Source: Cochlodiniinecator piscidefendens (GTDB lineage: Bacteria > Pseudomonadota > Alphaproteobacteria > Rhodobacterales > Rhodobacteraceae). Taken from it: 64,000 bases of DNA. A model generated the notes under the pieces. The model searched no databases, was not told the DNA's origin, and saw nothing but the letters and a program-made list of their open reading frames with translations. The DNA lies in assembly GCF_011326755.1 (NCBI RefSeq), contig NZ_JAAOIE010000001.1:398344-462343 (forward strand). The letters run 5' to 3'. Below, piece by piece: positions 1-8,094 of this stretch. The translations under genes and the position numbers were made by a program. The stretch's first letter is position 1. Every line of letters starts with the position of its first letter.

Positions 1-986
1 ACGGTCAGGTCGGATTTGGCGAGGCTTACGTGCAGGGTCTTTGGGATACATCCTCCATCGAAAGCCTGATGAAGATGGCGCTTAAGAACCGCGAACATCT
101 GCAAACATATGATACCGCCGGGCCTTTGGCCGGGTTAAAGTTTCGTATTGTTGATACTCTTTTGCGCGCCAATTCCCCCAAGGGATCGCGCCGCAATATC
201 CGCAGCCATTACGACGTCGGGAACGAATTTTACCAACTTTGGCTGGATGACGGCATGACCTATTCTTCGGGTCTTTTCCAAGAGGGTGACAGTGATTTGG
301 CCCGCGCCCAAAGGCGTAAAAACGCGCGCGCCTTATCGCGCCTGAATGATCGGGATAGCGTTCTTGAAATCGGCTGTGGGTGGGGTGGTTTTGCCGAACA
401 TGCCGCCGAAGAAGGACGCAATGTCACCGGCGTAACCATTTCACCCAGCCAACACGCCTGGGCCGATAGCCGCCTTGACGGGCGCGCAGACATCCAGATG
501 TGCGACTACCGCGATATCAATGGACGCTATGACAACATTGTTTCTATCGAGATGATCGAAGCTGTGGGGCAGCGATATTGGCCCCAATATTTCGCTACTC
601 TTAAACGCAACTTGGCGGAAGGCGGGCGCATTCTTGTGCAGGCGATCACGGTGCGGGATGATTTCTTTGAAACCTATCGCACGTCATCAGACTACATCAG
701 ACAATATGTGTTTCCCGGTGGCATGTTGCTCAGCGATACGATGATTGCGCAACAGGCACAACAGGCGGGCTTGCGCATCAATGACAGCTTTCACTTTGGT
801 CAAGATTACGCGCGCACCTGCCGAATTTGGGCCAGCCGTTTGGTGGCACGCAAAGCCAAAATACATGAACAAGGCTTTGACGAGGCATTTTTCCGCAACT
901 GGCAATACTATCTCGAAATTTGTGCCGCGGCCTTTGCAGTTGGACAAACCAATGTAACGCAAGTGGAGATGGCACATGTTGCGTAG
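1..986 (+). CDS. Cyclopropane-fatty-acyl-phospholipid synthase-like SAM methyltransferase (5' end outside window)
   Basis: The frame is open from base 3, so the gene starts before the window; about 328 residues are visible of a family usually near 400. The SAM-binding motif I is VLEIGCGWGGFAEHAAE, preceded by the family signature RSHYDVGNEFYQLWLDDGM; the SIEMIEAVGQRYW segment is also typical of CFA synthases. Enzymes of this family use S-adenosylmethionine to methylate or cyclopropanate double bonds in membrane phospholipid acyl chains. It heads a visible four-gene run, and the next gene overlaps it by 11 bases. In some Rhodobacteraceae a paralogous methyltransferase in a similar operon makes furan fatty acids (UfaM type), so cyclopropanation is not certain. 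Confidence 0.88.
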   Translation, partial: GQVGFGEAYVQGLWDTSSIESLMKMALKNREHLQTYDTAGPLAGLKFRIVDTLLRANSPKGSRRNIRSHYDVGNEFYQLWLDDGMTYSSGLFQEGDSDLARAQRRKNARALSRLNDRDSVLEIGCGWGGFAEHAAEEGRNVTGVTISPSQHAWADSRLDGRADIQMCDYRDINGRYDNIVSIEMIEAVGQRYWPQYFATLKRNLAEGGRILVQAITVRDDFFETYRTSSDYIRQYVFPGGMLLSDTMIAQQAQQAGLRINDSFHFGQDYARTCRIWASRLVARKAKIHEQGFDEAFFRNWQYYLEICAAAFAVGQTNVTQVEMAHVA

Positions 987-1458
987 CTTTTTACTGTTGG
1001 TCTTCATATTACTCGGCTATTCCGTTTCATGGGCCAGCCCTAACAACTTCCAGCAACGCGGAGAGGCCACGTTTCGTTGGTTTGGGATCCCTGTCTATGA
1101 TGCGCGTCTGTTCACGCCGGGTGGCGCCGCCCTAAACTGGCAACAAGATCTGACTCTTGAATTGACCTACAGACGGGCTCTGGCACGTCAAAGCCTGATA
1201 GATAGCACGCAGTCTGAAATGCAGCGTCTAGGGTATACCCGCCCACAAGACGCGGACCTTCAATCCTGTTTTAGGAATGTCAGACCTGGGGATACTTTTC
1301 GGGCCCAGACCGAAGGCGCAGATCAGCTACGGCTTTACCTAAATGGTGCAGAAGTTTGTAGGTTAGCACAGCCCGACATTCGACGCGGTTTCATGTCCAT
1401 TTTTCTGTCAGACAACAGCCGCGCCCCCAACGTCAGCCGTCATCTGAGAAACGAGTGA
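976..1458 (+). CDS. Chalcone isomerase-like exported protein
   Basis: 160 residues. It starts with a hydrophobic signal peptide (residues 1-20, ending ...SVSWA). The body matches the bacterial chalcone-isomerase-like family: FRWFGIPVYDARLFTPGG near the start, an ELTYRR segment, FRNVRPGDTF in the middle, then LYLNGAEV and a C-terminal FMSIFLSD segment. Bacterial members are usually periplasmic and lack a proven isomerase role; they may bind fatty acids. The start overlaps the upstream methyltransferase by 11 bases and the stop overlaps the downstream transporter, so translation is probably coupled. The role in lipid modification is inferred from context only. Confidence 0.75.
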   Translation: MLRSFLLLVFILLGYSVSWASPNNFQQRGEATFRWFGIPVYDARLFTPGGAALNWQQDLTLELTYRRALARQSLIDSTQSEMQRLGYTRPQDADLQSCFRNVRPGDTFRAQTEGADQLRLYLNGAEVCRLAQPDIRRGFMSIFLSDNSRAPNVSRHLRNE

Positions 1459-2678
1459 TGCATTACCCTCGGGTCAGTCTTTACGCCTTGATGTTAGCAA
1501 CCGCCGGAATGCCACTTTACATTCATCTGCCGCGTTTTGCTGCAGTGGAACTGGGCATAAGTCTGACGGCCTTGGGCAGCCTCTTGTTAATCTTGCGGAT
1601 GGTTGATGTATTCCAGGACCCAGTATTGGGAGTGTTGATAGATCGTTTTCCCGCTGCGCAACCTGCCTTTGCAAATGCGGCCGCCTTATCTATGGCCCTT
1701 GGGTTTCCTCTCTTATTTTCGCTGCAGGCAGGTATGAACTGGGCTTTCGTGGCTCTACTTATCATCCTGTTCACGGGCTATAGTCTGGGCAGCATATTGA
1801 TTTACGGGCGCAGCGCCTCGCTTGCCCGTTCTGCACAACCGAATGACCTACTGCGCCTCGCCAGCTGGCGAGAAGGCGGGCAACTTGTTGGGGTTATTCT
1901 TGCCGCCGCCCTGCCTTCTTTTCTGCTCGTGTTTGGAGCGGGGCCTGATATCTGGTTTTATTTTGGATTATGTTTGGGCGGCATTGCTTGCCTTGCCGCT
2001 TGGTTCAGCAGAACCATTTGGCGCGGCCCTGTTGAGGTGGGAAAAAATCTGTCGTTGCAAGGCCTAAAGCAAGCCGGAGCAATGAAGCTACTGCTCCTGA
2101 TGCTTCTAAATTCTCTCCCGGTTGCGCTGACCTCGACATTATTTCTGTTCTTTGCAGAGGATCACCTAGGCCTCAGCGGACAGGCCGGCCTGTTTTTGTT
2201 GGCATTCTTTCTGTCAGCCGGACTGTCTATTCCATTCTGGTCTCAAATCAGTACGAAATTTGGCAACCGAAATACCCTTGTTTTAGCCATGGGCCTTGCG
2301 ATCATCAGTTTTTTCGGGGCGGCTTTTTTGATGCCAGGGGATCGCAGTACCTTTTTATTGATCTGTGTCGCATCAGGCTTTGCGATGGGCGCGGACATTT
2401 TGATACTGCCCCTTATGTTTTCAAAGGCGTTGATTGCTGCGGGGCTGAAAGCCGCGTCCGCCTTTGGATATTGGAGCTTTGCCGGTAAGCTCGCCTTGGC
2501 TCTGGCTGCTGCTATCGCTTTGCCTTTGCTCGACTTCTTCAACTTCACCCCGGGTGCCACCTTGAATGACAACGCCCGCAACACGCTCGTTTTTGCATAT
2601 GCCATATTACCCTGCGCGCTAAAACTGATTGCTCTTTGCTTCACCCTGACCTTGCCGCAAAAGGATCCTCTGACATGA
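1458..2678 (+). CDS. MFS transporter of the GPH (glycoside-pentoside-hexuronide/cation symporter) type
   Basis: About 406 residues with roughly 12 hydrophobic segments. The loop after the second segment, RMVDVFQDPVLGVLIDR, is the GPH signature (R-x2-D-x3-DP-x2-G-x3-DR). The ATG at 1458 overlaps the previous stop by one base (TGATG); a GTG three bases earlier is possible. The gene lies between a lipid methyltransferase/chalcone-isomerase-like pair and a DUF3833 gene, and homologous operons in other proteobacteria keep a member of this family, so a lipid-linked rather than sugar substrate is plausible. The substrate cannot be read from the sequence. Confidence 0.8.
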   Translation: MHYPRVSLYALMLATAGMPLYIHLPRFAAVELGISLTALGSLLLILRMVDVFQDPVLGVLIDRFPAAQPAFANAAALSMALGFPLLFSLQAGMNWAFVALLIILFTGYSLGSILIYGRSASLARSAQPNDLLRLASWREGGQLVGVILAAALPSFLLVFGAGPDIWFYFGLCLGGIACLAAWFSRTIWRGPVEVGKNLSLQGLKQAGAMKLLLLMLLNSLPVALTSTLFLFFAEDHLGLSGQAGLFLLAFFLSAGLSIPFWSQISTKFGNRNTLVLAMGLAIISFFGAAFLMPGDRSTFLLICVASGFAMGADILILPLMFSKALIAAGLKAASAFGYWSFAGKLALALAAAIALPLLDFFNFTPGATLNDNARNTLVFAYAILPCALKLIALCFTLTLPQKDPLT

Positions 2679-3232
2679 AACTTCTGACCCTTGCTCTGTT
2701 CGCCATTCTTTTGCTTGTCGCAGCGCGTGGCGTGTTTTTTAGCTTTGGGGCACAAAAACCCACCGATTACGCCGAAAACGGACCGGCCTTCACTCTGAAA
2801 GAACACCTTTCCGGCCCTATCCTGTCCGAAGGGGTGATCTATGGTCCCACCGGACGTGTCACCAACAGTTTCACTGCTCATATGCAAGGCAATTGGGAAG
2901 GTGACACGGGCACCCTGACAGAAAGTTTTACATACTCAAACGGTCAGACCCAAGAACGTGAATGGACCCTGACAGCCGGAGCAGACAACACTTTCACCGC
3001 GACCGCCGAAGATATCATAGGCGCAGCGCAAGGCGTTGTGTCTGGCTCCACAATTATGATGACGTATGAAATCGTTTTGCCTGAACGCGCCGGCGGGCAT
3101 GTTCTATCGGTGACAGATTGGTTGTATTTGACCGAAAGCGGCGTAATCATAAACCGCTCTGAAATGCGCAAGTTTGGCATAATGGTTGCGGAATTGGTCG
3201 CCACCATGCGTCCTGCAACCACTTCTCCTTAA
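2675..3232 (+). CDS. DUF3833 family protein, probably membrane-anchored
   Basis: 185 residues from the ATG at 2675, which overlaps the transporter stop as ATGA. An N-terminal hydrophobic segment (residues 1-25) could be an uncleaved anchor or signal peptide. The rest looks beta-rich with the DUF3833 pattern: GRVTNSF, then GTLTESFTYSNGQTQEREW, and a late SVTDWLYL segment. Members of this family have a lipocalin-like character and regularly follow CFA-synthase/MFS operons; no activity has been shown to my knowledge. It is the last gene of this operon, because about 200 bases without a gene follow. Confidence 0.75.
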   Translation: MKLLTLALFAILLLVAARGVFFSFGAQKPTDYAENGPAFTLKEHLSGPILSEGVIYGPTGRVTNSFTAHMQGNWEGDTGTLTESFTYSNGQTQEREWTLTAGADNTFTATAEDIIGAAQGVVSGSTIMMTYEIVLPERAGGHVLSVTDWLYLTESGVIINRSEMRKFGIMVAELVATMRPATTSP

Positions 3233-3435
3233 GTGCCGCAGTAACTGAGATCTCGAGCGCCAGCCAACCATATTGTTCAATGTCTACTTTGGGCATTGGT
3301 GACTTTTGTGCTCTTTTCACATGGTTCGAAAACCTGAATCTGTTTCCGCATCGGTCTGCACAATTACTGCACATCTCCTAAGCACGTTCTGCGGATGAAA
3401 CTGCAAAGATAGCTCCGACATTGACGGAGAAAATA

Positions 3436-4941
3436 ATGCAAAATCAATTTAGAGTTAGAGGCGTTCCCAAATCGCTTGCTATGGACGGGTGGTGGCTGGG
3501 CTGCTCTGAGGGAATAGAAAACACCACGACGGACAACAAAACTGTGCCAAAACGAATTTCGCGCAGTTCTTATTCTAAACGCCCTATATTAGGAGTGCTA
3601 ACCTTGGTGCTCGGGGCTGATTTTTTATTTTGGCAGCAAAGCCTAGGCATCTCATTGGCGTTATACTCAATCGCAATTTATTGCGTCGGAACGTATCAGC
3701 TTTCGCTGAGGTCCCGTATTCGGCCTTTGATTTTGTTGGTGTTTGGTGTGATGCCAACCATCGAATACGTACAATTTCTTTCGCTTATGTTTTTATGCAC
3801 ATCTTTGGTTGTCTCATTGATCTGGGCACATCAACCTAAACTAGATACCGATAGATACCCAACAGCAGCCTTTCGGCTTTTGGCCGCCATTCCTGTGTCT
3901 GGTATTCTTACTCTTCTCAGCATTATTCGCTCACTTCGGGCTGACACGGGGGGTACGGGTACTGAAACGGTTAAACGCATCCTCCGGAATTGGGCCTTTC
4001 CGGTTGGTGGGACACTGATATTTTTCACACTATTGGTTGATGCAAATCCTGTGTTCGCTCAGTTCCTGTCGATAGACATCGACATTTTAGCCTTGAGCAA
4101 TCGCATTTGTTTCTGGTTGGGTGTGGGATTGTTGATTTGGCCCATGACTGATGGGTTCATTTTCGACGACGGTGCATTCCCCAAACTGACCAAACCAAAG
4201 TGCTTCCTGAGTTTAGGCCTCAATACAGACTCCGTCTTGCGCGCGCTTGTTATGTTTAATCTATTAATTGGCGTTCAAACTGTGCTTGATCTGTCAATCT
4301 TTGTTGGGGGGAGTGAACTTCCGGATGGAATGAGTTATGCGAGTTATGCTCAAAGAGGTGCGTATCCTCTGGTCATCACAGCATTGCTTGCTGGCATTTT
4401 CGCTATTTTGGCGCGCCCCTTTCTGCTGAGCCACCCGTTTCTAAAGCCCCTGATTATGCTGTGGCTTGTTCAAAACGTCGCTCTTTGTATTTCGGCCGGA
4501 TTGCGTTTAGATTTGTATATCGAAGTTTACGGGCTGACATATCTACGTGTGCGGGCATTGATTTGGATGGGGATGGTTGCCCTAGGTTTATCCTTGACCG
4601 CGTGGCAAATTTTATTTGCACATTCAAACCGTTGGTTGATTTTACGCTATGCAGCTTTAGGCGCGGCAACATTGTACGCATGTTGTTTCGTCAACTTTGC
4701 TGCAATTATCGCTACAACGAACATCCCGTACCAAAGATCCAGTATGCATATTTGCAACCTTGGACCGACTGCGCATCAGGCTATTACGAATGGGATTCTT
4801 GAAGCTCGGAATAGCTCACAAGATCGACCATTTATAGACAACCTTGAGCGGTGCCTGCCGGATGCGCCAACCATTGACGGATGGCGAGATTGGGGGCTAC
4901 GCAAGTGGCGCATTGCTGTGTGGCCGGTATCACGCAGTTGA
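3436..4941 (+). CDS. DUF4173 polytopic membrane protein
   Basis: 501 residues from ATG 3436, chosen because a GGAG lies seven bases upstream; an in-frame TTG at 3421 has no such site. About ten or more hydrophobic segments fill residues 40-440. The DUF4173 hallmarks are ANPVFAQF, a FWLGVGLLIWPM segment, and YGLTYLRVRALIWMGMVALG near residue 365. The C-terminal 90 residues are soluble. The gene is followed after 21 bases by a response regulator and an overlapping sensor kinase, an arrangement seen for this family in other alphaproteobacteria. It may be the target or partner of that system, as CreD is in the E. coli cre locus. Function unknown. Confidence 0.8.
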   Translation: MQNQFRVRGVPKSLAMDGWWLGCSEGIENTTTDNKTVPKRISRSSYSKRPILGVLTLVLGADFLFWQQSLGISLALYSIAIYCVGTYQLSLRSRIRPLILLVFGVMPTIEYVQFLSLMFLCTSLVVSLIWAHQPKLDTDRYPTAAFRLLAAIPVSGILTLLSIIRSLRADTGGTGTETVKRILRNWAFPVGGTLIFFTLLVDANPVFAQFLSIDIDILALSNRICFWLGVGLLIWPMTDGFIFDDGAFPKLTKPKCFLSLGLNTDSVLRALVMFNLLIGVQTVLDLSIFVGGSELPDGMSYASYAQRGAYPLVITALLAGIFAILARPFLLSHPFLKPLIMLWLVQNVALCISAGLRLDLYIEVYGLTYLRVRALIWMGMVALGLSLTAWQILFAHSNRWLILRYAALGAATLYACCFVNFAAIIATTNIPYQRSSMHICNLGPTAHQAITNGILEARNSSQDRPFIDNLERCLPDAPTIDGWRDWGLRKWRIAVWPVSRS

Positions 4942-4962
4942 TTGGTAGATAGGAATTGTGAC

Positions 4963-5637
4963 ATGAAAATTCTGCTCGTTGATGATGACCCTCGATTGCG
5001 TGATTTGGTTGGGCTGTCGCTTGAACGGGCGGGATATCAGGTTTTGAACGTGGCGGATGGCAATCAAGCACTTGTATCAATCTTGCGAGACTCCCCTGAT
5101 TTGATTGTGCTTGATGTAGGCTTGCCTGAAATGGATGGCTTTGAGGTGTGCAGGCGCATCCGCGCGCACTCCGAGATACCTATTGTATTCCTGACCGCCC
5201 GCGATGACGAAATTGATCGGGTGATAGGTCTTGAATTGGGCGCGGATGATTATGTTGTGAAACCGTTTAGTCCCCGTGAATTAGTAGCACGCATCAAAGC
5301 TATTTTAAAACGAAGCCGCCCTACCCCCGGGTTCAATATTTTACGTCATGGCCTGTTAGAACTGGATTGTTTAGCCCATGTGTGCCGATTGAAAGGGGTG
5401 AGCATTGCCCTTACAGCAACAGAATTTCGCGTCCTTGAACATCTGTTACAGAACCCCCAAAACATCCGAACACGATCCCAGCTTATCGAAGCCGTATGGG
5501 GTAGACACAGCCAGGTTTCAGACCGCACCTTGGATAGCCATATGCGCAATCTCCGTCAGAAACTGGCCGAAAATGGCGACCCAAATGCCATTGAAACAGT
5601 GCATGGTGTGGGCATCCGCATGAAGGAAGTTATATGA
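4963..5637 (+). CDS. OmpR/PhoB-family response regulator, CreB-like
   Basis: 224 residues. The receiver domain (1-115) has the acidic pair in LLVDDDPRLRDLV, the phosphoacceptor Asp in LIVLDVGLPEMDGFEV, the T in FLTARDDEID and the Lys in DDYVVKPFSPREL. The C-terminal winged helix (130-222) ends in SDRTLDSHMRNLRQKL and the wing. The ATG at 4963 follows an AGGA; an upstream in-frame TTG at 4942 is less likely. The stop overlaps the kinase start as ATGA. The pair resembles CreB/CreC; target genes are unknown, but the DUF4173 gene just upstream is the obvious candidate. Confidence 0.9.
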   Translation: MKILLVDDDPRLRDLVGLSLERAGYQVLNVADGNQALVSILRDSPDLIVLDVGLPEMDGFEVCRRIRAHSEIPIVFLTARDDEIDRVIGLELGADDYVVKPFSPRELVARIKAILKRSRPTPGFNILRHGLLELDCLAHVCRLKGVSIALTATEFRVLEHLLQNPQNIRTRSQLIEAVWGRHSQVSDRTLDSHMRNLRQKLAENGDPNAIETVHGVGIRMKEVI

Positions 5638-6596
5638 TGCGGTCGTGGCGTCCTTCACTTATTCTTGTTCTAGCTGGTGGGCTTGCCGGTACTTTGGCCC
5701 TATCGCTCGCTGGAATTGTTGCTTTACGATATCTTGGTCCTGAAATTGGATTCCGAAATGCGGCAATTGTATTGGGTTTGATTATTACTGCGGCCACATC
5801 ATTGCTTGGATGGCTTTTACTTCGCCTACTTTTGCGTCCGATTCTTGCCTTGCAACGCTATGCGGCAGCAGTCAGTTTTGACAGCACATCAGATGCTGAA
5901 GTTCCGGCACATTTTGGAACCCACGAATTGCACCAAACTTCGCAAAACATCATCGAAATGGCAGAGACTTTACGCGATAGAGAAATGACAATCCGTAGTT
6001 TTACCGACCACGTCACCCATGAGATAAAGACCCCAGTGGCCGCGATCAAAGCTGCAGTTGAGCTTCTAGAAGATGGCGGCAAATTGAGTGCAGAAGATTT
6101 ACGGATCGCGCGCGAAATTGATGGGGCGCAAAACCAAATCCAATCTCAACTCAACGCTTTACGCGCGGTCGCCCAAGCCCGCGAGACGCGGTATATTGGC
6201 ATCTGCTCTTTGGCCGACTTACCCAGAGATATCGGTGGAACCGTGTCTCTATCGCTCGACGGCGCGCATATAAAAATTCCTCTCTCTTGCGATGGGCTGA
6301 ACATAGTCTTACGACAACTCATCCAAAACGCTGCAGAACATGGAGCGTCTCAAATACTGCTGCGTGCCGAAGAATTAACTGATGAAATTCGTGTGTGTAT
6401 CATCGACAATGGATATGGTGTTTCACATGGGAATGCAGATCGAATTTTCGACCCATTCTTCACGACGAAACGCGAAGACGGCGGCACCGGTATGGGCCTT
6501 TCAATCGCGCGCAACATCATTGCGGCTCACCATGGTAAAATCTTCAACATCCCCTATTCAGATGGCGCATATTTTACGATCAAATTCAAAAGGTAA
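5634..6596 (+). CDS. Sensor histidine kinase, CreC-like
   Basis: 320 residues. Two transmembrane segments (about 10-32 and 42-65) are separated by a very short periplasmic loop, so the input is likely sensed in the membrane or through a partner such as the DUF4173 protein. A HAMP-like linker follows, then the H-box FTDHVTHEIKTPVAAIKAA around residue 128, the N-box QLIQNAAEHGA, G1 box IDNGYGV, F-box DPFFTTK and G2 box GGTGMGLSIARNII. It overlaps the response regulator by four bases. The THEIK(T/S)P(V/L)AAI sequence resembles CreC. The periplasmic domain of classical CreC is missing. Confidence 0.88.
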   Translation: MMRSWRPSLILVLAGGLAGTLALSLAGIVALRYLGPEIGFRNAAIVLGLIITAATSLLGWLLLRLLLRPILALQRYAAAVSFDSTSDAEVPAHFGTHELHQTSQNIIEMAETLRDREMTIRSFTDHVTHEIKTPVAAIKAAVELLEDGGKLSAEDLRIAREIDGAQNQIQSQLNALRAVAQARETRYIGICSLADLPRDIGGTVSLSLDGAHIKIPLSCDGLNIVLRQLIQNAAEHGASQILLRAEELTDEIRVCIIDNGYGVSHGNADRIFDPFFTTKREDGGTGMGLSIARNIIAAHHGKIFNIPYSDGAYFTIKFKR

Positions 6597-7136
6597 ATCC
6601 ATATAACGACTACATTGCTTTTACGGGTAAGAACGCTTTGGGCAGGTAGCGACCTTTGCGAAGCCGTGTTTGCCAAAAATCCGATAGCTTTGATGGCAGC
6701 GGATAACGACAAAACATTGGAAATATCCCCTTTTCGTTATTTGGTAAGAATTGACTCTCCAATGCAAAAGGCAATACTCAGGCCCTCCTTTTGAATATCA
6801 AATACAATTGTTTCAAAACCCTGTCGTCGTGAGCTTATTGGATCCAATAGTTTTGAAACAGGTAATCGTCTTGGGTGCGTGAGCTACTTGACCAAGGATT
6901 ACATTGATCGAGCGTTGATTTTGGCCCAGCGATTATCCTCTGATCCTCTTCTTCATAGACGTGGACTTTTCGCGGTTTAGTTCCTATTTCTCTCAAGCAA
7001 TGTTTGCTATGAAGCAGAAAGGCTACGGGACTGAGACGGCCCGATGCTAAGCGACATTACGAATTGTTCGTAGTCATATAAAGTTGGACATCGGAGTGCT
7101 TGAGTATCGTAGGCTCTGGTTCGTTTGTGTGATTGA
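6597..7136. other. Gene-free stretch between the two-component operon and the accessory zone
   Basis: No convincing gene is visible. Short open stretches exist (for example a GTG at 6879 followed by about 33 codons) but lack family resemblance. The clearest structure is a nested inverted repeat at 6809-6860. No copy of the tRNA-Asn 3' end, which would mark the far attachment site of the neighbouring integrase, was found here by eye. Confidence 0.5.
6809..6860. repeat. Nested inverted repeat
   Basis: The arms TGTTTCAAAAC (6809-6819) and GTTTTGAAACA (6850-6860) are perfect 11-base inverted copies. The 30-base spacer contains a second, 12-base perfect palindrome ATTGGATCCAAT (6837-6848). It may be a protein-binding or recombination site, or a remnant of a mobile element end. 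It has no T-run and does not look like a terminator. Confidence 0.55.
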
Positions 7137-7292
7137 TTATGTGGCTTGTTTTTGATGTTGCAAGCGGCGTTGTCGGATTGCCTGCGTTTTGATCTTTTCC
7201 TGTTCTCTTAGAATTTCTTTGTTTCGCCCGAAGTACACGTCTGCAGGTGTGACGTTGTTCAGGCTTTCGTGGTAGCGCTGGTTAGCCGCCAG
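7137..7292 (-). pseudogene. IS3-family transposase fragment (C-terminus of OrfB)
   Basis: Only the last 50 or so residues remain. They read ANQRYHESLNNVTPADVYFG followed by RNKEILREQEKIKTQAIRQR, which is the usual end of a DDE transposase OrfB from one IS3-family subgroup. The catalytic core is absent. Upstream in the same frame the sequence no longer looks like a transposase and runs into the truncated gene at 7343, so the fragment probably marks a former insertion that removed the end of that gene. It belongs to a different IS3 subgroup from the remnant at 12.8-13.7 kb. Confidence 0.75.
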
Positions 7293-7342
7293 TTTCCAAT
7301 GCGCTGTTCGCGGCCTGCACCAGTTTATGCAGAGTGCGTGAG

Positions 7343-7735
7343 CTATCCTGTGCCCGAACGGTAGACGTCCATGTCTGCCATCACATCGAAAAAGTTGTCC
7401 GAAAACCGCCACGTCAGATAACGACCATTTGGCGCAATTTCGAGATGGTCGAAGATCCCGGGAATGGCGACCAGCTCGGCAACAGGTTTACGCAGAAAGC
7501 GGCTTGATCCGGTTTTGGATGGAAACCCCAGCTCGCGGAGTTCTGCAACCAAGACAAAGTGGTCCTGTGGCCCTTCGTCGCCTTCGAACACGGGCCAGCC
7601 TTCTTCGGTTTGATCTTGCAAGAAGATCAATGCGAGGAAAAGCTTGGCTGTGGCGGCTGAGAACCCTGCCATTTTGATGAACTCAGCCACATAGGCAGAG
7701 ATACGAAATTTGGTGTGATTGTAGTGCATTTTCAT
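7343..7735 (-). pseudogene. Unrecognised gene, probably truncated at its 3' end by an IS3 fragment
   Basis: 130 residues from the ATG at 7735 (a second ATG at 7729 is also possible); AAAGGA lies just upstream. The protein reads like a small cytoplasmic helix-rich protein, with FIKMAGFSAATAKLFLALIF near the start, a LRELGFPSKTGSSRFLRKPV stretch and then NGRYLTWRFSDNFFDVMADM. A winged-helix, replication-initiator or plasmid-type DNA-binding protein is possible, but I do not recognise the family. The last residues (YRSGTG) look foreign and the IS3 fragment begins about 50 bases further on, so the original C-terminus is probably lost. Confidence 0.45.
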
Positions 7736-8094
7736 GTTCCTTTCTTGGTAGGCGGAACATGGGAACGCGGCCTTTCGGGCAAAAAGATTCCGGTAAAGAT
7801 TTTCTGCGCATATGCAGGTGCGGTCGCCGTCTCTGCGAAAACACCTGCAAAAGTGATGTCGTAAGTCGCCAGATCCTACGCAAAGCCTGCATGCGTGACA
7901 ATTTTGAACCATTAAGAGACTGATTGCGCGAAGAAATACCCACGCGGAAATGGCGAAACATAGAAATCCAGAAATCGGGAAATGACAGTGCCTTGATGTG
8001 ATTAAGGCAAACAGGTTGCCCCGTCTGCCCAAACTCACCACCTGTTTTCAAGTGGCTACCGCTCAAATTTCCTGTGCAAAGGAAGGTTAGCAGA
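7736..8094. other. Gene-free stretch downstream of the integrase pseudogene
   Basis: About 360 bases with no gene I can support. It holds the ribosome-binding site and presumably the promoter of the truncated gene at 7343-7735. Long open frames crossing it lack family resemblance and overlap real genes on one side. Confidence 0.4.

Noticed and set aside
2243-2887. Long open frame on the minus strand opposite the transporter and DUF3833 genes
   Set aside because: It is low-complexity Lys/Ala-rich, has no family resemblance, and lies fully antisense to well-supported genes.
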